A DNA stretch of 64,000 nucleotides from Sphingomonas palmae (GTDB lineage: Bacteria; Pseudomonadota; Alphaproteobacteria; Sphingomonadales; Sphingomonadaceae): the NCBI RefSeq assembly GCF_900109565.1, contig NZ_FNZZ01000004.1, forward strand, positions 124,001-188,000, written 5' to 3'. The translations under genes were made by a program, and so were the position numbers. Numbering within the stretch: the stretch's first letter is position 1; each line of letters begins with the position of its first letter. This document shows, piece by piece, positions 27,468 through 36,780 of this stretch. Under the pieces are notes generated by a model that was not told the origin of the DNA, did not search any database, and saw only the letters and a program-made list of their open reading frames with translations.

Positions 27468-28373
27468 TCAGGACCCGAAGGTGCCGGCGCGGTACAGCAG
27501 CGTGATTGCGACGCGGCGGTTGCGCGGGTCGCCCGGATCCTTGGCGATCATCGGCTCGCGGTCGGCGACGCCCTCGATCCGGTTGAAGCGCGCTTCCGGT
27601 ATGCCGGCGAGCGCTAGGCGGCGCCTGGTCGCCTCCGCACGGCCCGAGGAGAGCATCCAGTTGTTCATCGCGCGCGGATCGCCGTAGGGCAGGCTGTCGG
27701 TGTGGCCGCGAATCATGATCGGGTTGCCGGTCGCGGCGATGCCGGTCGCGACGGTGCCGATCAGTTCGGACGCGCGCGCGTCGAGCGCGGTCGTGCCGAG
27801 CGCGAACATCGAGTAATCGGCGTCGTCGATCAGGTCGATCCGCATGCCGTCGGGCGTCATGGTGAAGCGGATGTGCTTGGCGAGCTTCGCGATGTCGGCC
27901 TTCTTCGCCATGCGCTGCATGACCTCGCGCTTCAGCTTGGCGAAGTTCTTCTGATCCTCCAGCATCGCCTCGCGCGGGGCGCTGCGCAGCGATCCCTTGG
28001 GACCGTAGCCGCTCTGCGCGCCGCCCTCCGAGCGGACAACCGTCGCGATCGCCTGCATGCTCGACTGCCCCGCCTGCGGGCCGAGCTTGTTTTGCGACAT
28101 GATCGATTCGCCGCCGAACGGGCCGATGCCGCCGACACCCAGCGACTTGTTGTCGATCAGCGTCGGCGCGAAATAGTCGGCGATACCCTTGCGCTGCTTT
28201 TCCGTGGTGGCGCCGAGCAGCCAGAGCAGCAGAAAGAACGCCATCATCGCGGTGACGAAATCGGCGTAGGCGACCTTCCACGCGCCGCCGTGGTGACCGC
28301 CGTGACCCTCGATGTAGATCTTCTTGACGATGATCTTGGGCGGCACGTTGGTGCCGTGGGGTGCGCGCGCCAT
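27468..28373 (-). CDS. motB: Flagellar motor stator protein MotB
   Basis: A 301-residue stator subunit. Residues ~32-55 are the single transmembrane helix with WKVAYADFVTAMMAFFLLLWLL; Asp38 is the essential ion-carrying residue. The C-terminal OmpA-like peptidoglycan-binding domain includes IMIRGHTDSLPYGD and NNWMLSSGRAEATRRRLALAG. The ion is probably the proton, judging by the MotB-type helix. It starts one base after the motA stop. MotA/MotB pairs with the FliG C-ring encoded at 49983. Confidence 0.95.
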   Translation of the reverse strand: MARAPHGTNVPPKIIVKKIYIEGHGGHHGGAWKVAYADFVTAMMAFFLLLWLLGATTEKQRKGIADYFAPTLIDNKSLGVGGIGPFGGESIMSQNKLGPQAGQSSMQAIATVVRSEGGAQSGYGPKGSLRSAPREAMLEDQKNFAKLKREVMQRMAKKADIAKLAKHIRFTMTPDGMRIDLIDDADYSMFALGTTALDARASELIGTVATGIAATGNPIMIRGHTDSLPYGDPRAMNNWMLSSGRAEATRRRLALAGIPEARFNRIEGVADREPMIAKDPGDPRNRRVAITLLYRAGTFGS

Positions 28374-28374
28374 C

Positions 28375-29238
28375 TTACTTGCCGCGCAGGCCGTCGAACA
28401 CTTCGGCGAAGCCGGGCTGGTTCTTGTGCTGGATGCCCGAGCGCGCCGCCTCGATCACCAGCGGCTGCGGGTGACCGTGGAGCGAGGCGATGATGATCTG
28501 CTTGACCACGTGGTAGATCGCGGCGTCGGCGTCGATCACCTGCTTCAACCGGCCCGCGAGCGGCGAGACGATGCCGTAGGCGAGCAGCACGCCCATGAAG
28601 GTGCCGACAAGTGCCGAGCCGATCATCCCGCCCAAAATCGAAGGCGGCTTGTCGATCGAGCCCATCGTTTTCACGATGCCGAGCACCGCGGCGACGATGC
28701 CGAGTGCCGGCAGCGCGTCCGCCAGGCTGGAGAGCGTCGTGTGCGGCCCCTCGACCTCGTGGTGGTGGGTCTTGATCGCGTTATCCATCACGTCCTCGAC
28801 CGCGTGGACGTCGAGCGTGCCCGACGAGACGACGACGAGCCGGAGCGTGTCGGCGATCAGGTTGACGAGCGTGTGGTCCTTTAACAGCTTGGGATATTCG
28901 GCGAACACCGCGGAGGAGCTCGGGTCCTCGACGTGCGGCTCGAGCGCGATCGGCCCTTCCATCCGGAGCATCTTCATTAATTTCGACACCAGGAAGATGA
29001 CGTCGAGATAGTCCTGCTTCTTGTACTTCGGGCCCTTGAATACCTTGGCGAGCCCGCCGCCCATCGCCTTCAATTCCTTGCCGGAATTGCCGATGATGAG
29101 CGCGCCCGCCGCCGCGCCGCCGATGATGAGCATTTCGTGCGGGATCGCCTCGAACACGGGGCCGAGTGCGCCGCCGGTGATCGCGAAACCACCGAACACC
29201 ATGACGAGGAGGACAACGAGGCCGATGCCGGCGAACAT
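28375..29238 (-). CDS. motA: Flagellar motor stator protein MotA
   Basis: A 287-residue four-helix stator subunit. TM1-2 lie near residues 1-50 (LVVLLVMVFGGFAITGG, MLIIGGAAAGALIIGN). The large cytoplasmic loop carries charged residues that engage FliG. TM3-4 contain the signature DALPALGIVAAVLGIV and GTFMGVLLAYGIVSPLAGRL, with both conserved prolines. The gene follows flgL by 96 bases and could be read through from the flg operon; a TAAA box placed 15 bases before CTATTTTA at 29311-29337 has the spacing of the late promoters here but a poor -10. Confidence 0.95.
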   Translation of the reverse strand: MFAGIGLVVLLVMVFGGFAITGGALGPVFEAIPHEMLIIGGAAAGALIIGNSGKELKAMGGGLAKVFKGPKYKKQDYLDVIFLVSKLMKMLRMEGPIALEPHVEDPSSSAVFAEYPKLLKDHTLVNLIADTLRLVVVSSGTLDVHAVEDVMDNAIKTHHHEVEGPHTTLSSLADALPALGIVAAVLGIVKTMGSIDKPPSILGGMIGSALVGTFMGVLLAYGIVSPLAGRLKQVIDADAAIYHVVKQIIIASLHGHPQPLVIEAARSGIQHKNQPGFAEVFDGLRGK

Positions 29239-29334
29239 GCGCGATTCCCTGGGTTATTCGACCGCATGGTTAACCGGCAGGTGGTAGCGAAGTGGTTAAG
29301 CGCGGCGGCGTAAAATAGCGCGCGCGTTCGACCT

Positions 29335-30264
29335 TTAGCGAATGTAGTCGAACAGCGAGAGCTGCGACAGCTTCGAGAAGCTCGCCTGCGTCGCCGACAG
29401 GATCGTCATCGTCTTCTGCAACTCGGTGATCGCGGTGGTCACGTCGACGTCTTCCATGTCGGAGCGCGCGGCCTCGCGATCGGTCCCCACTTGCGTGAAA
29501 TAGGCCGCCTGCAAATCGACGCGGACCGCACGCGCACCGACCGAGGCCTGCGCCTGCGTCGTCTGCGCCGAGATTGCCGACAGATCGGCGTTGTCCGCGT
29601 CCGACAGCGTCCCGCCTGCCTCCAGCGTCGCGATCATCGAGGTGATGACCTCGCCGATGTCGCGCCCGGTGGTGGTACCGTCGTCCTTGATCTTGAGCAC
29701 GTCGCGCGCGGCGACGCTCGGCTGCACGGTCTGACCCTCACCGATCGGGATCGCGGACGGCTGCCCGGCCGCGAAGGTGAGCGCGCCGGTAGCGGTCTGC
29801 GTGACGGCGGGCGTTTCCGCCTGCCCCGCGACCGCCGCTTCGGAGCCGCCGAACAGCGGCGCACCGCGCGCGTCCTTCGCATTGGCGAGACCGACGATGC
29901 TGGCGAGCACGTCCTTCAACTGCGTCGCGATCGCCTGCTTCGCGTCCTTCGACAAGGTACCGTTGCCGGCCTGCACCGCGAGCTCGGTCGCCTTCTGTAG
30001 CTGGTCGCCGATGCTGCCGAGCGTCGAGTCGGCGGAGGCGAGCACGCCCTGCGCGATCTTGACGTTTGCGCCAAAGGCGGCGTCGTTCGCGCCTGCGACC
30101 CGCATGCCCTGCAACCGCTGGTACGCGACCGCGTCGTCGGACGGTGCCTGAAGTTTCTTGCCGGTCGAGACCTGCGTCTGCAGCGCCTCGGCGCGCGCGG
30201 TGAGCGCGTTCATCGCGCTGGCGGAGCGGCCGTAGAAGCCGCTGGTGGCGAAACTGACCGACAT
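29335..30264 (-). CDS. flgL: Flagellar hook-filament junction protein FlgL
   Basis: A 309-residue flagellin-like junction protein. The N-terminal segment MNALTARAEALQTQVSTGKK and the C-terminal helix TAITELQKTMTILSATQASFSKLSQLSLFDYIR are the coiled-coil ends shared with flagellin, needed for export and assembly. The middle region is variable and rich in Ala, Gly and Thr. The start overlaps the flgK stop by one base. It is the last gene of the flgB-to-flgL operon and joins FlgK to the filament. Confidence 0.92.
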   Translation of the reverse strand: MSVSFATSGFYGRSASAMNALTARAEALQTQVSTGKKLQAPSDDAVAYQRLQGMRVAGANDAAFGANVKIAQGVLASADSTLGSIGDQLQKATELAVQAGNGTLSKDAKQAIATQLKDVLASIVGLANAKDARGAPLFGGSEAAVAGQAETPAVTQTATGALTFAAGQPSAIPIGEGQTVQPSVAARDVLKIKDDGTTTGRDIGEVITSMIATLEAGGTLSDADNADLSAISAQTTQAQASVGARAVRVDLQAAYFTQVGTDREAARSDMEDVDVTTAITELQKTMTILSATQASFSKLSQLSLFDYIR

Positions 30265-31598
30265 CAGCGGATCTCCATCAGCGACTGGAACACGTCCTTC
30301 GCGACCGAGATGACGCGGCTGGACGCCTGATAGGCCTGTTGAAAGCGCAGCAGCTGCACCGCCTCATCGTCGAGGTTGACCGCGCTGATCTGATCGCGCG
30401 CGGTCGTCGCGCCCGACAGGATCGCGTTCTGCGCGTCGCCGACGATGCGGCGGTTGGCGATCGCGGCGGCGTTGCCGGCGACGAGGCCGGTGATCCCGCC
30501 CTCGAAATTGCCGCTGGCGCGCGCTGCCTGCAATTTGGCGAGGTTGCTGCCGTCGCGCGTGCCACCACCAACGGCGGCGGCAGCAATGCCGGCGGGATCG
30601 GTCATCGCGACGCTCATCCGCGTCGGATCGGCCGCGTCATAGGCGAAGATCGGCTGGCCTGCGGCGTTGTTGAGGTCGACGCCCTCGGCCTGGACCGCGT
30701 TGACGCTGTCGGCGAAGTCGCGTGCAGTGTCGGCGACCAGCCCGCGCGTATCGACGATCCGCTGCGCCGCGTCAGCGATGCCGGCGAGCGAGCCGCCGCT
30801 CGGCTGAAACGTCTGCGCATCCTTGCCGCGCGTGACGGTGAAGGTAACGTTGCCCTCCGGGCTACGCGCGTAGGAGACGATGCCGGCGTCGCGGCCCGAG
30901 ACGAGCGTCGGCCCGACCTCTCCGCCGACACGAACGGTGGCGCGTCCGGCGGCGTCGAAGGTCGCCGACACGTCGGACAAAGCGCTCATCTGTTCGAGCA
31001 GCTGGTCGCGCTGATCGGCGAGGTTCGCCGCCGAGGCGGTGCCCGCCCCTGCCCGGCCGAGCCCGTCGTTCACCTTGGCGAGCGCGCTCGCGAGATTGGA
31101 CAGCGTCGCGGCGTCGCCGTCGGCGGTCTGGTCGAGGTCGGTGACGACCTGGCTGAGCGCGGCGCCGGTCGCGGCGAAGCTCGAGGCGACGCTCTGCGCA
31201 TTCTCGAGCATCACGCTGCGCTGCGCGCCCGAGGCCGGGTCGGCGGCGAGCGCGGTCGCCGAAGTGTAGAAACTGGAAAGGCGACCCGACACGTCGGCGC
31301 CGGTCATCGCGGTTTGGATGCGGTCGAGCCATGCCGAGCCCGCTTGCGTGCGCGACAGGTCGGCCCCGGCGCTGCGGACCGCGGCCGAGCGGATCGAGTC
31401 GGCCGCACGCTGCGTGCCCGTGACGAGGACGCCGTAGCCGTTGACGCCCTTGATCCCCGCGGCCGAAACCTCGGCCATCTGCGCGGTGCGGCGCGCGTAG
31501 CCGACCGTACCCGAATTGGCGATATTCTCCGACGTCGTCGTCAGCGCGCCCTGAAACGCGCGAACGCCGCTGGCGCCGATGGAGAGGAGATCGCTCAT
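30264..31598 (-). CDS. flgK: Flagellar hook-associated protein FlgK
   Basis: A 444-residue first hook-filament junction protein. The N-terminus LLSIGASGVRAFQGALTTTSENIAN has the rod/hook protein signature of a conserved Asn-Ile-Ala-Asn turn. The C-terminus (DEAVQLLRFQQAYQASSRVISVAKDVFQSLMEIR) is the flagellar-axial C-terminal motif. The length is at the short end for FlgK, about 100 residues under the enteric protein, with a reduced central domain. It overlaps flgJ by four bases and flgL by one. Confidence 0.92.
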   Translation of the reverse strand: MSDLLSIGASGVRAFQGALTTTSENIANSGTVGYARRTAQMAEVSAAGIKGVNGYGVLVTGTQRAADSIRSAAVRSAGADLSRTQAGSAWLDRIQTAMTGADVSGRLSSFYTSATALAADPASGAQRSVMLENAQSVASSFAATGAALSQVVTDLDQTADGDAATLSNLASALAKVNDGLGRAGAGTASAANLADQRDQLLEQMSALSDVSATFDAAGRATVRVGGEVGPTLVSGRDAGIVSYARSPEGNVTFTVTRGKDAQTFQPSGGSLAGIADAAQRIVDTRGLVADTARDFADSVNAVQAEGVDLNNAAGQPIFAYDAADPTRMSVAMTDPAGIAAAAVGGGTRDGSNLAKLQAARASGNFEGGITGLVAGNAAAIANRRIVGDAQNAILSGATTARDQISAVNLDDEAVQLLRFQQAYQASSRVISVAKDVFQSLMEIR

Positions 31599-31936
31599 TC
31601 GGCCGGTTTGCCACCGCCCTCGTTAAGATTCGGTTGCCCGCGCCCCAGGAATTCGGTCATCGCACGGCCGATGCCGAGCGGCGTGTGCTCGGCCATCGAT
31701 TGCACCGTCTTCTGATCCTGCATGTCGCGGAAGGTGTCGAGCGCCTTGCTGTCAAACAACGGGTCGGCGAGTTTCGCCTGCCGCATCGATTTCAGCATCA
31801 TGCCGGTGAACACCGATTCGAACTGCTGTCCCGCCTTGGCGAGGTTCTCCTTGGTGTTCGCGCGCGCGAACGTGCCGGTGGCGCTGGTCGGTGTGAGCGA
31901 CGCAGTGGCGCCAGCAATATTCGGGGTGTCGGTCAC
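31595..31936 (-). CDS. flgJ: Rod-binding protein, FlgJ N-terminal domain only
   Basis: A 113-residue protein equivalent to the rod-binding N-terminal domain of FlgJ. AGQQFESVFTGMMLKSMRQAKLADPLF and DMQDQKTVQSMAEHTPLGIGRAM are the family blocks. The muramidase half found in enteric FlgJ is absent. A separate transglycosylase at 40907 probably supplies that activity. The gene overlaps flgI by four bases and flgK by four bases, so translational coupling is likely. Confidence 0.9.
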   Translation of the reverse strand: MTDTPNIAGATASLTPTSATGTFARANTKENLAKAGQQFESVFTGMMLKSMRQAKLADPLFDSKALDTFRDMQDQKTVQSMAEHTPLGIGRAMTEFLGRGQPNLNEGGGKPAE

Positions 31937-33057
31937 AGGACGATCAACTCCGCTTTCAATGCGCCGGCTTCTTTCAGCGCCTCCAGGATCGCGACGAGGT
32001 CCGCGGGGCTGGCGCCGATCGCGTTCACCGCCTTCACCACGTCGGCGAGCTTGGGGCCGGGATTGAGGAGGAACATCGGCTTGCGCTCCTCGTCGACCGA
32101 GACGCCCGACTTGCGCTCGAGCGCGGTCTGGCCCTGGCTGAACGGTGCGGGCTGGCTGATGCGCTGATTCTCGTCGATGCGGACCGTCAGCTTGCCGTGC
32201 GTGACGGCAGCGGCGCCGACGCGTACGGCGGAGTTGATGACGACCGTGCCGGTGCGCGCGTTGACGATCACCTTGGCGGGCGGCTCGGCACTGGCGACGT
32301 CGAGGTTCTCGATCTGGCTCATCAGTCCGGCGCGGATGTCGGCGCCGACCGGCGCGCGCACCGCGACCGAGACCGCGTCGATCGCCTGCGCGGTGCCGAA
32401 GCCCAGACGCTGGTTGATGGCTGCCGCGACGTTCTGCGCGGTGGTGAAATCGGCGCGCTGCAGATTGTAGGTCAGGAACGGCGTGTCGGCGAACCCGGTC
32501 GCGACCGCGCGCTCTACCGTTGCTCCCTCGGGGATGCGGCCGGTCGAGGGGACGTTGATGACGATCTTCGAGCCGTCCGCGCCCTCCGCTCCCAGGCCAC
32601 CGACCGCGAGATTGCCCTGCGCCATCGCGTAGATCTGCCCGTCGGCGCCCAGCAAAGGCGCCAGCACCAGGCTGCCGCCGCGAAGCGACTTGGCCTTGCC
32701 CATCGACGCGACGGTGATGTCGATCCGCTGCCCCGGTTTCGCGAACGGCGGCAGCTCGGCGGTGATCATCACCACCGCGGCGTTCTTCAACCCCGGGTTG
32801 ACGTTCGGCGGCAGCTGCAGCCCGAAGCGCGACGCGACCGCCTTTACCGACTGCACGGTATATTCGAGGTTGTCGTCCCCCGTGCCGGGCAGGCCGACGA
32901 CGATGCCGTAGCCGGTCAGCTGGTTCGAGCGGATGCCCTGGAATCCGCCCAGGTCCTTGATGCGGTCGGCCTGCGCCGGCGCGGCGAACGCCGACAAGGC
33001 GGCAAGGGCAATGCCCGCGCGAACGATGAGCGAGCGAAGAAGGGAGAAGGTCTTCAT
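31933..33057 (-). CDS. flgI: Flagellar P-ring protein FlgI
   Basis: A 374-residue periplasmic P-ring subunit. A Sec signal peptide (residues ~1-27, ending APAQAD) precedes the mature start RIKDLGGFQGIRSNQLTGYG, a hallmark of FlgI, followed by GLPGTGDD. The C-terminus LADVVKAVNAIGASPADLVAILEALKEAGAL is also conserved. ATG 33057 is chosen because it gives a compact signal peptide; ATG 33081 adds eight residues. The P-ring needs the FlgA chaperone encoded at 39657. Confidence 0.94.
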   Translation of the reverse strand: MKTFSLLRSLIVRAGIALAALSAFAAPAQADRIKDLGGFQGIRSNQLTGYGIVVGLPGTGDDNLEYTVQSVKAVASRFGLQLPPNVNPGLKNAAVVMITAELPPFAKPGQRIDITVASMGKAKSLRGGSLVLAPLLGADGQIYAMAQGNLAVGGLGAEGADGSKIVINVPSTGRIPEGATVERAVATGFADTPFLTYNLQRADFTTAQNVAAAINQRLGFGTAQAIDAVSVAVRAPVGADIRAGLMSQIENLDVASAEPPAKVIVNARTGTVVINSAVRVGAAAVTHGKLTVRIDENQRISQPAPFSQGQTALERKSGVSVDEERKPMFLLNPGPKLADVVKAVNAIGASPADLVAILEALKEAGALKAELIVL

Positions 33058-33121
33058 GATCAGCGAACCTAGGCGAGGCATGGTTACCGCGACGCTAACG
33101 CAGTGCGTGTGATCGGGCCGA

Positions 33122-33847
33122 TCAGAACGGCGAGATCACGCTGAAGAAGCGCGACAGCCAGCCCTGTCGGCTGGCGCGGGCGACATCGCCCTTGCCGGTG
33201 TAGGCGATCTGCGCGTCGGCGACGCGGGTGGACAGGACGCGATTGTTGATGTCGACGTCGGCGGTGCGCACCAGCCCCTTGATCTGCACATATTCGTCGC
33301 CGCGGTTGAGCGTCACGCGCTTCTGTCCCTGCACCAGCATCGTGCCGTTGGGGTAGACCTGCGCCACCGTGACCGAGACCTCGCCCGACAGCGAATTGGC
33401 CTGATCGGCGCTGCCTGCACCGTTGAAGTTGCGATTGCCGCTGGCGCGGATCGAATTCGGATCGATGAACGACAGCGGCCCGGTGGCGGGCGGGGTCAGC
33501 CCGCCGGCACCGGTCGAGTCGAGCTTCGACGAGGCGGTCTTCGACGCCGCCGTCCGCTCGACCAAGACGATCGTCAGCGGGTCGCCGACGCGGCGCGCGC
33601 GCCAACCCTCGGTCAAGGCGCCGTATCCTTCCGCGACGTGGAAGATCGCGCCGTCGGCGGGCGGCGGCGTGGCGGGTACCATCGGCGCGCGCACCGCGGT
33701 GAAATCCTCCGCCGGCTTCTTCGAGCCGAATAGCTTCGCATCGGCCGACGACGGCACGACCGCGGCGGCGACGAGCGCTGCGGCGGTGGCACCGAGCGCG
33801 AGCTCGATCCAGTGCGCGGAAAAGGAATGGGGCATGCGGCTGGCCAT
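33122..33847 (-). CDS. flgH: Flagellar L-ring protein FlgH
   Basis: A 241-residue outer-membrane L-ring subunit. Conserved segments are GYGALTEGWRARRVGDPLTIVL near residue 75, SLSGEVSVTVAQVYPNGTMLVQGQKRV and YVQIKGLVRTADVDINNRVLSTRVADAQIAYTG. The N-terminal hydrophobic stretch ends in a signal-peptidase-I-like site (SSADA then KLFG). Canonical FlgH is a lipoprotein, but this N-terminal region contains no cysteine, so a lipid anchor is not predicted. It lies 14 bases downstream of flgG. Confidence 0.92.
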   Translation of the reverse strand: MASRMPHSFSAHWIELALGATAAALVAAAVVPSSADAKLFGSKKPAEDFTAVRAPMVPATPPPADGAIFHVAEGYGALTEGWRARRVGDPLTIVLVERTAASKTASSKLDSTGAGGLTPPATGPLSFIDPNSIRASGNRNFNGAGSADQANSLSGEVSVTVAQVYPNGTMLVQGQKRVTLNRGDEYVQIKGLVRTADVDINNRVLSTRVADAQIAYTGKGDVARASRQGWLSRFFSVISPF

Positions 33848-33861
33848 CGTCTGTTTCCGCG

Positions 33862-34650
33862 TCAGATGTTCTGGTTGACGTATTTGAGCATCTCGTCGGT
33901 CGCCGAGATCATCTTCGAATTGACCTCGTACGCGCGCTGCGTCTCGATCATGTCGACCAGTTCCTCGACCACGTTGACGTTGGATGCCTCCAATGCGCCC
34001 TGACGCACCTTGCCGCGGCCGTCCTCACCCGCGACGCCCAGGTTGGCGGCGCCCGACGATGCGGTCTCGCGCAGGTAATTGTCGCCGGTGCTCTGCAGCC
34101 CCGCCGCGTTGGGGAAGCTCGCGACCTGGATCTGCCCGAGGTTCTGCGCATCGGTCTGCCCCGGAACCGTCGCCGACACGGTGCCGTCCAAGCCGATCGT
34201 CACCTGCGTCGCGTTGGGCGGAATGTTGATGCCGGGCATCACCTGATAGCCCTCGCTGGTGATCAGCTGCCCCTCGGGCGAGCGCGAGAAATTGCCCGCG
34301 CGGGTGTAGCCGAGCTCGCCGCCGGGCAGCTGGACCTGAAAATAGCCGTCGCCGTCGAGCATCATGTCGAGCGAGTTGCCGGTCTGCTGCGTCGCACCCT
34401 GCGTGTCCATGCGCGCGGTGCCCTGCACGCGCACGCCGGTGCCGAGGTTCAACCCCGTCGCGTACTTGCTCTCCGCACTCGACGCCGCGCCTGCGGCGGT
34501 CACGACCTGGTACGACAGCGTCTCGAACGCCGCGCGGTCGCGCTTGTAGCCGGTCGTGTTCACGTTCGCGAGGTTGTTCGAGATGACGCGCATCCGCATG
34601 TCCTGGGCGTCGAGCCCGGTGCGCGCGATGTGCATGGCGGCGGTGGTCAT
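33862..34650 (-). CDS. flgG: Flagellar distal rod protein FlgG
   Basis: A 262-residue distal rod subunit, the standard length. The N-terminus MHIARTGLDAQDMRMRVISNNLANVNTTGYKRDR has the rod-protein Asn-Leu-Ala-Asn motif, and the C-terminus ASNVNVVEELVDMIETQRAYEVNSKMI is diagnostic. The central block GDGYFQVQLPGGELGYTRAGNF matches FlgG. It follows flgF by 60 bases and forms the rod section traversing the P and L rings encoded downstream. Confidence 0.96.
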   Translation of the reverse strand: MTTAAMHIARTGLDAQDMRMRVISNNLANVNTTGYKRDRAAFETLSYQVVTAAGAASSAESKYATGLNLGTGVRVQGTARMDTQGATQQTGNSLDMMLDGDGYFQVQLPGGELGYTRAGNFSRSPEGQLITSEGYQVMPGINIPPNATQVTIGLDGTVSATVPGQTDAQNLGQIQVASFPNAAGLQSTGDNYLRETASSGAANLGVAGEDGRGKVRQGALEASNVNVVEELVDMIETQRAYEVNSKMISATDEMLKYVNQNI

Positions 34651-34710
34651 GAGGCGGTTCCTGTTCGGTTATCTGGTCGGTTCGGGCGGGTCAGCGGTGG
34701 GAGCGTCGCG

Positions 34711-35463
34711 TCAGGTCGGCAGCCGCATCAGCGACGCGCTCGACTCGTCCATCGACTTGGCTTCCTTCAGCAGGTTCGCCTGCACTTCGTAGCTGCGCTG
34801 GTTCTCGATCATGTCGACCAGCGCCTTGGTCATGTCGACGTTCGACCCCTCGAGCGCGCCCGAGGCGAGTTTGGCATCGAGGTTCTCGGGCAGGTTGCCG
34901 CCGCCCTTGACGTGCAAGAGGTTGTCGAGCCCCTTTACCGTGGTCGAGCCCTTGTCCGACACCAGCTTGATCTTGTCGATAACGGTCGTCTCGGTCGCGG
35001 CGGCGCCCAAGGGTACGATCGAGATCGAGCCGTCACTGGCGATCGACAGCGACTGGTACGGCGGGATCGTGATCGGCCCCGACTGTCCCATCACCAGATA
35101 GCCGTCGCCGGTCTGGAGCGTACCCGACTGCGTCACGGACAGGTCGCCGCGACGCGTGTACGCCTCGCTGCCGTCGGCGGCCTGCACGCTCATCCAGGTG
35201 TCGTTGCCCGTCATCGCGACGTCGAGGTTGCGTCCGGTCTGCTGGAGTGCGCCGGGCGTACGGTCGGCGTCGGTCACCTCTTCCGCGGTCGGCTGACGTG
35301 CCGACAACGTCTGCGTGCCGTCCGACAGCGTGATGCGGTCGAACACGACGCGGTCGGCACGGAAGCCGGTGGTGGACGCGTTCGCCATGTTGTTGGCGAT
35401 CGCCGCCTGCGCCGCCATCTGCGCGCGCAGGCCCGTCGCCGCGGTATAGACGAGCTTGTCCAC
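34711..35463 (-). CDS. flgF: Flagellar proximal rod protein FlgF
   Basis: A 250-residue proximal rod subunit of the FlgF type. It begins MDKLVYTAATGLRAQMAAQA and contains IANNMANASTTGFRADRVVF, a variant of the axial signature, with GALEGSNVDMTKALVDMIENQRSYEVQANLL at the C-terminus. The sequence is close to FlgG but shorter, and its position between flgE and flgG is that of flgF. It builds the rod together with FlgB, FlgC and FlgG. Confidence 0.93.
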   Translation of the reverse strand: MDKLVYTAATGLRAQMAAQAAIANNMANASTTGFRADRVVFDRITLSDGTQTLSARQPTAEEVTDADRTPGALQQTGRNLDVAMTGNDTWMSVQAADGSEAYTRRGDLSVTQSGTLQTGDGYLVMGQSGPITIPPYQSLSIASDGSISIVPLGAAATETTVIDKIKLVSDKGSTTVKGLDNLLHVKGGGNLPENLDAKLASGALEGSNVDMTKALVDMIENQRSYEVQANLLKEAKSMDESSASLMRLPT

Positions 35464-35501
35464 CTATCCTGCTCCCAATCCTTGTTCTTGGCCCGGCTCG
35501 A

Positions 35502-36749
35502 TTATGCGCGGATGTTGAAGATGGTCTGCGAGATCTGGCTTGCGGTATCGAGCGCCTTCGAGTTCGCTTGGAAGTTGCGCTGCGCCGCGATCAGGTTGAC
35601 CAGCTCCTCGGTGATGTCGACGTTCGATCCCTCGATCGTGCCCGACATCAGCTTGCCGTAGCCGTTCTCGTTCGACGTTCCCATCGTGGCGGTGCCCGAC
35701 AGGCCGGTCGAGGTCCAGTAATTGCCGCCGTTCTGCTTCAACCCCGTGGGATTGACGAAGTTGGCGAGCGCGACCTTGCCGAGCTTGACGCTGTCGCCGT
35801 TCGAGTAGCTGGCGGTGATGACGCCGCTCTCGTCGACCGCGACGCCCGAGAACTCACCCTTGGCGACACCGTCCTGCGTGCGCGACGCGACCGCGAACGG
35901 CTGCTTGGCGGCGGTGCTGCCCGACAGGTCGAACGTGATCGCGCGCGCGGTGCCGCCGGCGGGCGGATTGAAATTGAGCGCGGTTGCGCCCTGCGGTGCG
36001 GTCATGTTGCCGTCGCCGTCGAACGTGACCTTGGTGCCGTTACCGTTGTTCAGACCCACGCCGGTCGCGTAGCTGTACATCGTCCACGATGTCGCACCCG
36101 ACGGATCGGTGGGCGTGTCCTTCACAAAATAGTTGGTCAGCGTCGTCACCTTGCCCTGATCGTCGATGATCGAGGTGCTGGTCGCAGTGTTGTAGCTCGA
36201 CGGATCGGCGGCGTTGAACGGCGTGACGGTCGGAACGGATGCTGCCGCGTTCATCTGCATCTTAAGCGTCACCGCGGTGGTCGGCGTCGCTTCCCCGCTG
36301 GTCAGCGGGACCTGCACGTCGCCCAGCTTGCTGTTGGCGGGCACGGTGCCGTCGGTCTCGACCGCATAGGCCTGCAGGCGGCTGCCCTGCGTATCGGTGA
36401 TGAAGCGATCGGTGCCGAGTGAGAAGGCGCCGTTGCGCGTGTACGCCTGCGTGCCGACCGCGTTGGGCATCTTCACCGCGAAGAAGCCGTCGCCCGAAAT
36501 CGTCAGATCGAGCGAATTGCCCGTCGTCTGCAGGCTGCCCTCGCTGAACTGCTGGCGGTTCTGCTGCAGCACCGCGCCCGAGCCGACCATGCGGCGCGGG
36601 TCGGAGGTGAAGTTCGACGCCATCACGTCGGCGAACTCGCTGCGCGACTTCTTGAACCCGTTGGTCGACACGTTGGCGAGGTTGTGGCTGATCGTCGAGA
36701 GATCGGTCTGAGCGGCCTGCAGGCCCGAGAGCGAGGTGTAGAAGGACAT
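35502..36749 (-). CDS. flgE: Flagellar hook protein FlgE
   Basis: A 415-residue hook subunit. The N-terminus MSFYTSLSGLQAAQTDLSTI with SHNLANVSTNGFKKSRSEFADVM is typical, as is the C-terminal TEELVNLIAAQRNFQANSKAL. The variable middle region (~150-300) is Thr/Asn/Gly-rich, forming the hook surface. It is exported by the flagellar type III apparatus and its assembly depends on the FlgD scaffold, encoded just upstream, and on FliK for length control. Confidence 0.95.
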   Translation of the reverse strand: MSFYTSLSGLQAAQTDLSTISHNLANVSTNGFKKSRSEFADVMASNFTSDPRRMVGSGAVLQQNRQQFSEGSLQTTGNSLDLTISGDGFFAVKMPNAVGTQAYTRNGAFSLGTDRFITDTQGSRLQAYAVETDGTVPANSKLGDVQVPLTSGEATPTTAVTLKMQMNAAASVPTVTPFNAADPSSYNTATSTSIIDDQGKVTTLTNYFVKDTPTDPSGATSWTMYSYATGVGLNNGNGTKVTFDGDGNMTAPQGATALNFNPPAGGTARAITFDLSGSTAAKQPFAVASRTQDGVAKGEFSGVAVDESGVITASYSNGDSVKLGKVALANFVNPTGLKQNGGNYWTSTGLSGTATMGTSNENGYGKLMSGTIEGSNVDITEELVNLIAAQRNFQANSKALDTASQISQTIFNIRA

Positions 36750-36780
36750 GAGGGTTACTCCGAGGAAGAGATGAAGGTGA

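Noticed and set aside
29311..29337. TAAA-N15-CTATTTTA before motA as a FliA promoter
   Set aside because: Spacing fits the three late promoters but the -10 shares few bases with G(C/T)CGTTTC; kept only as a note in the motA entry.
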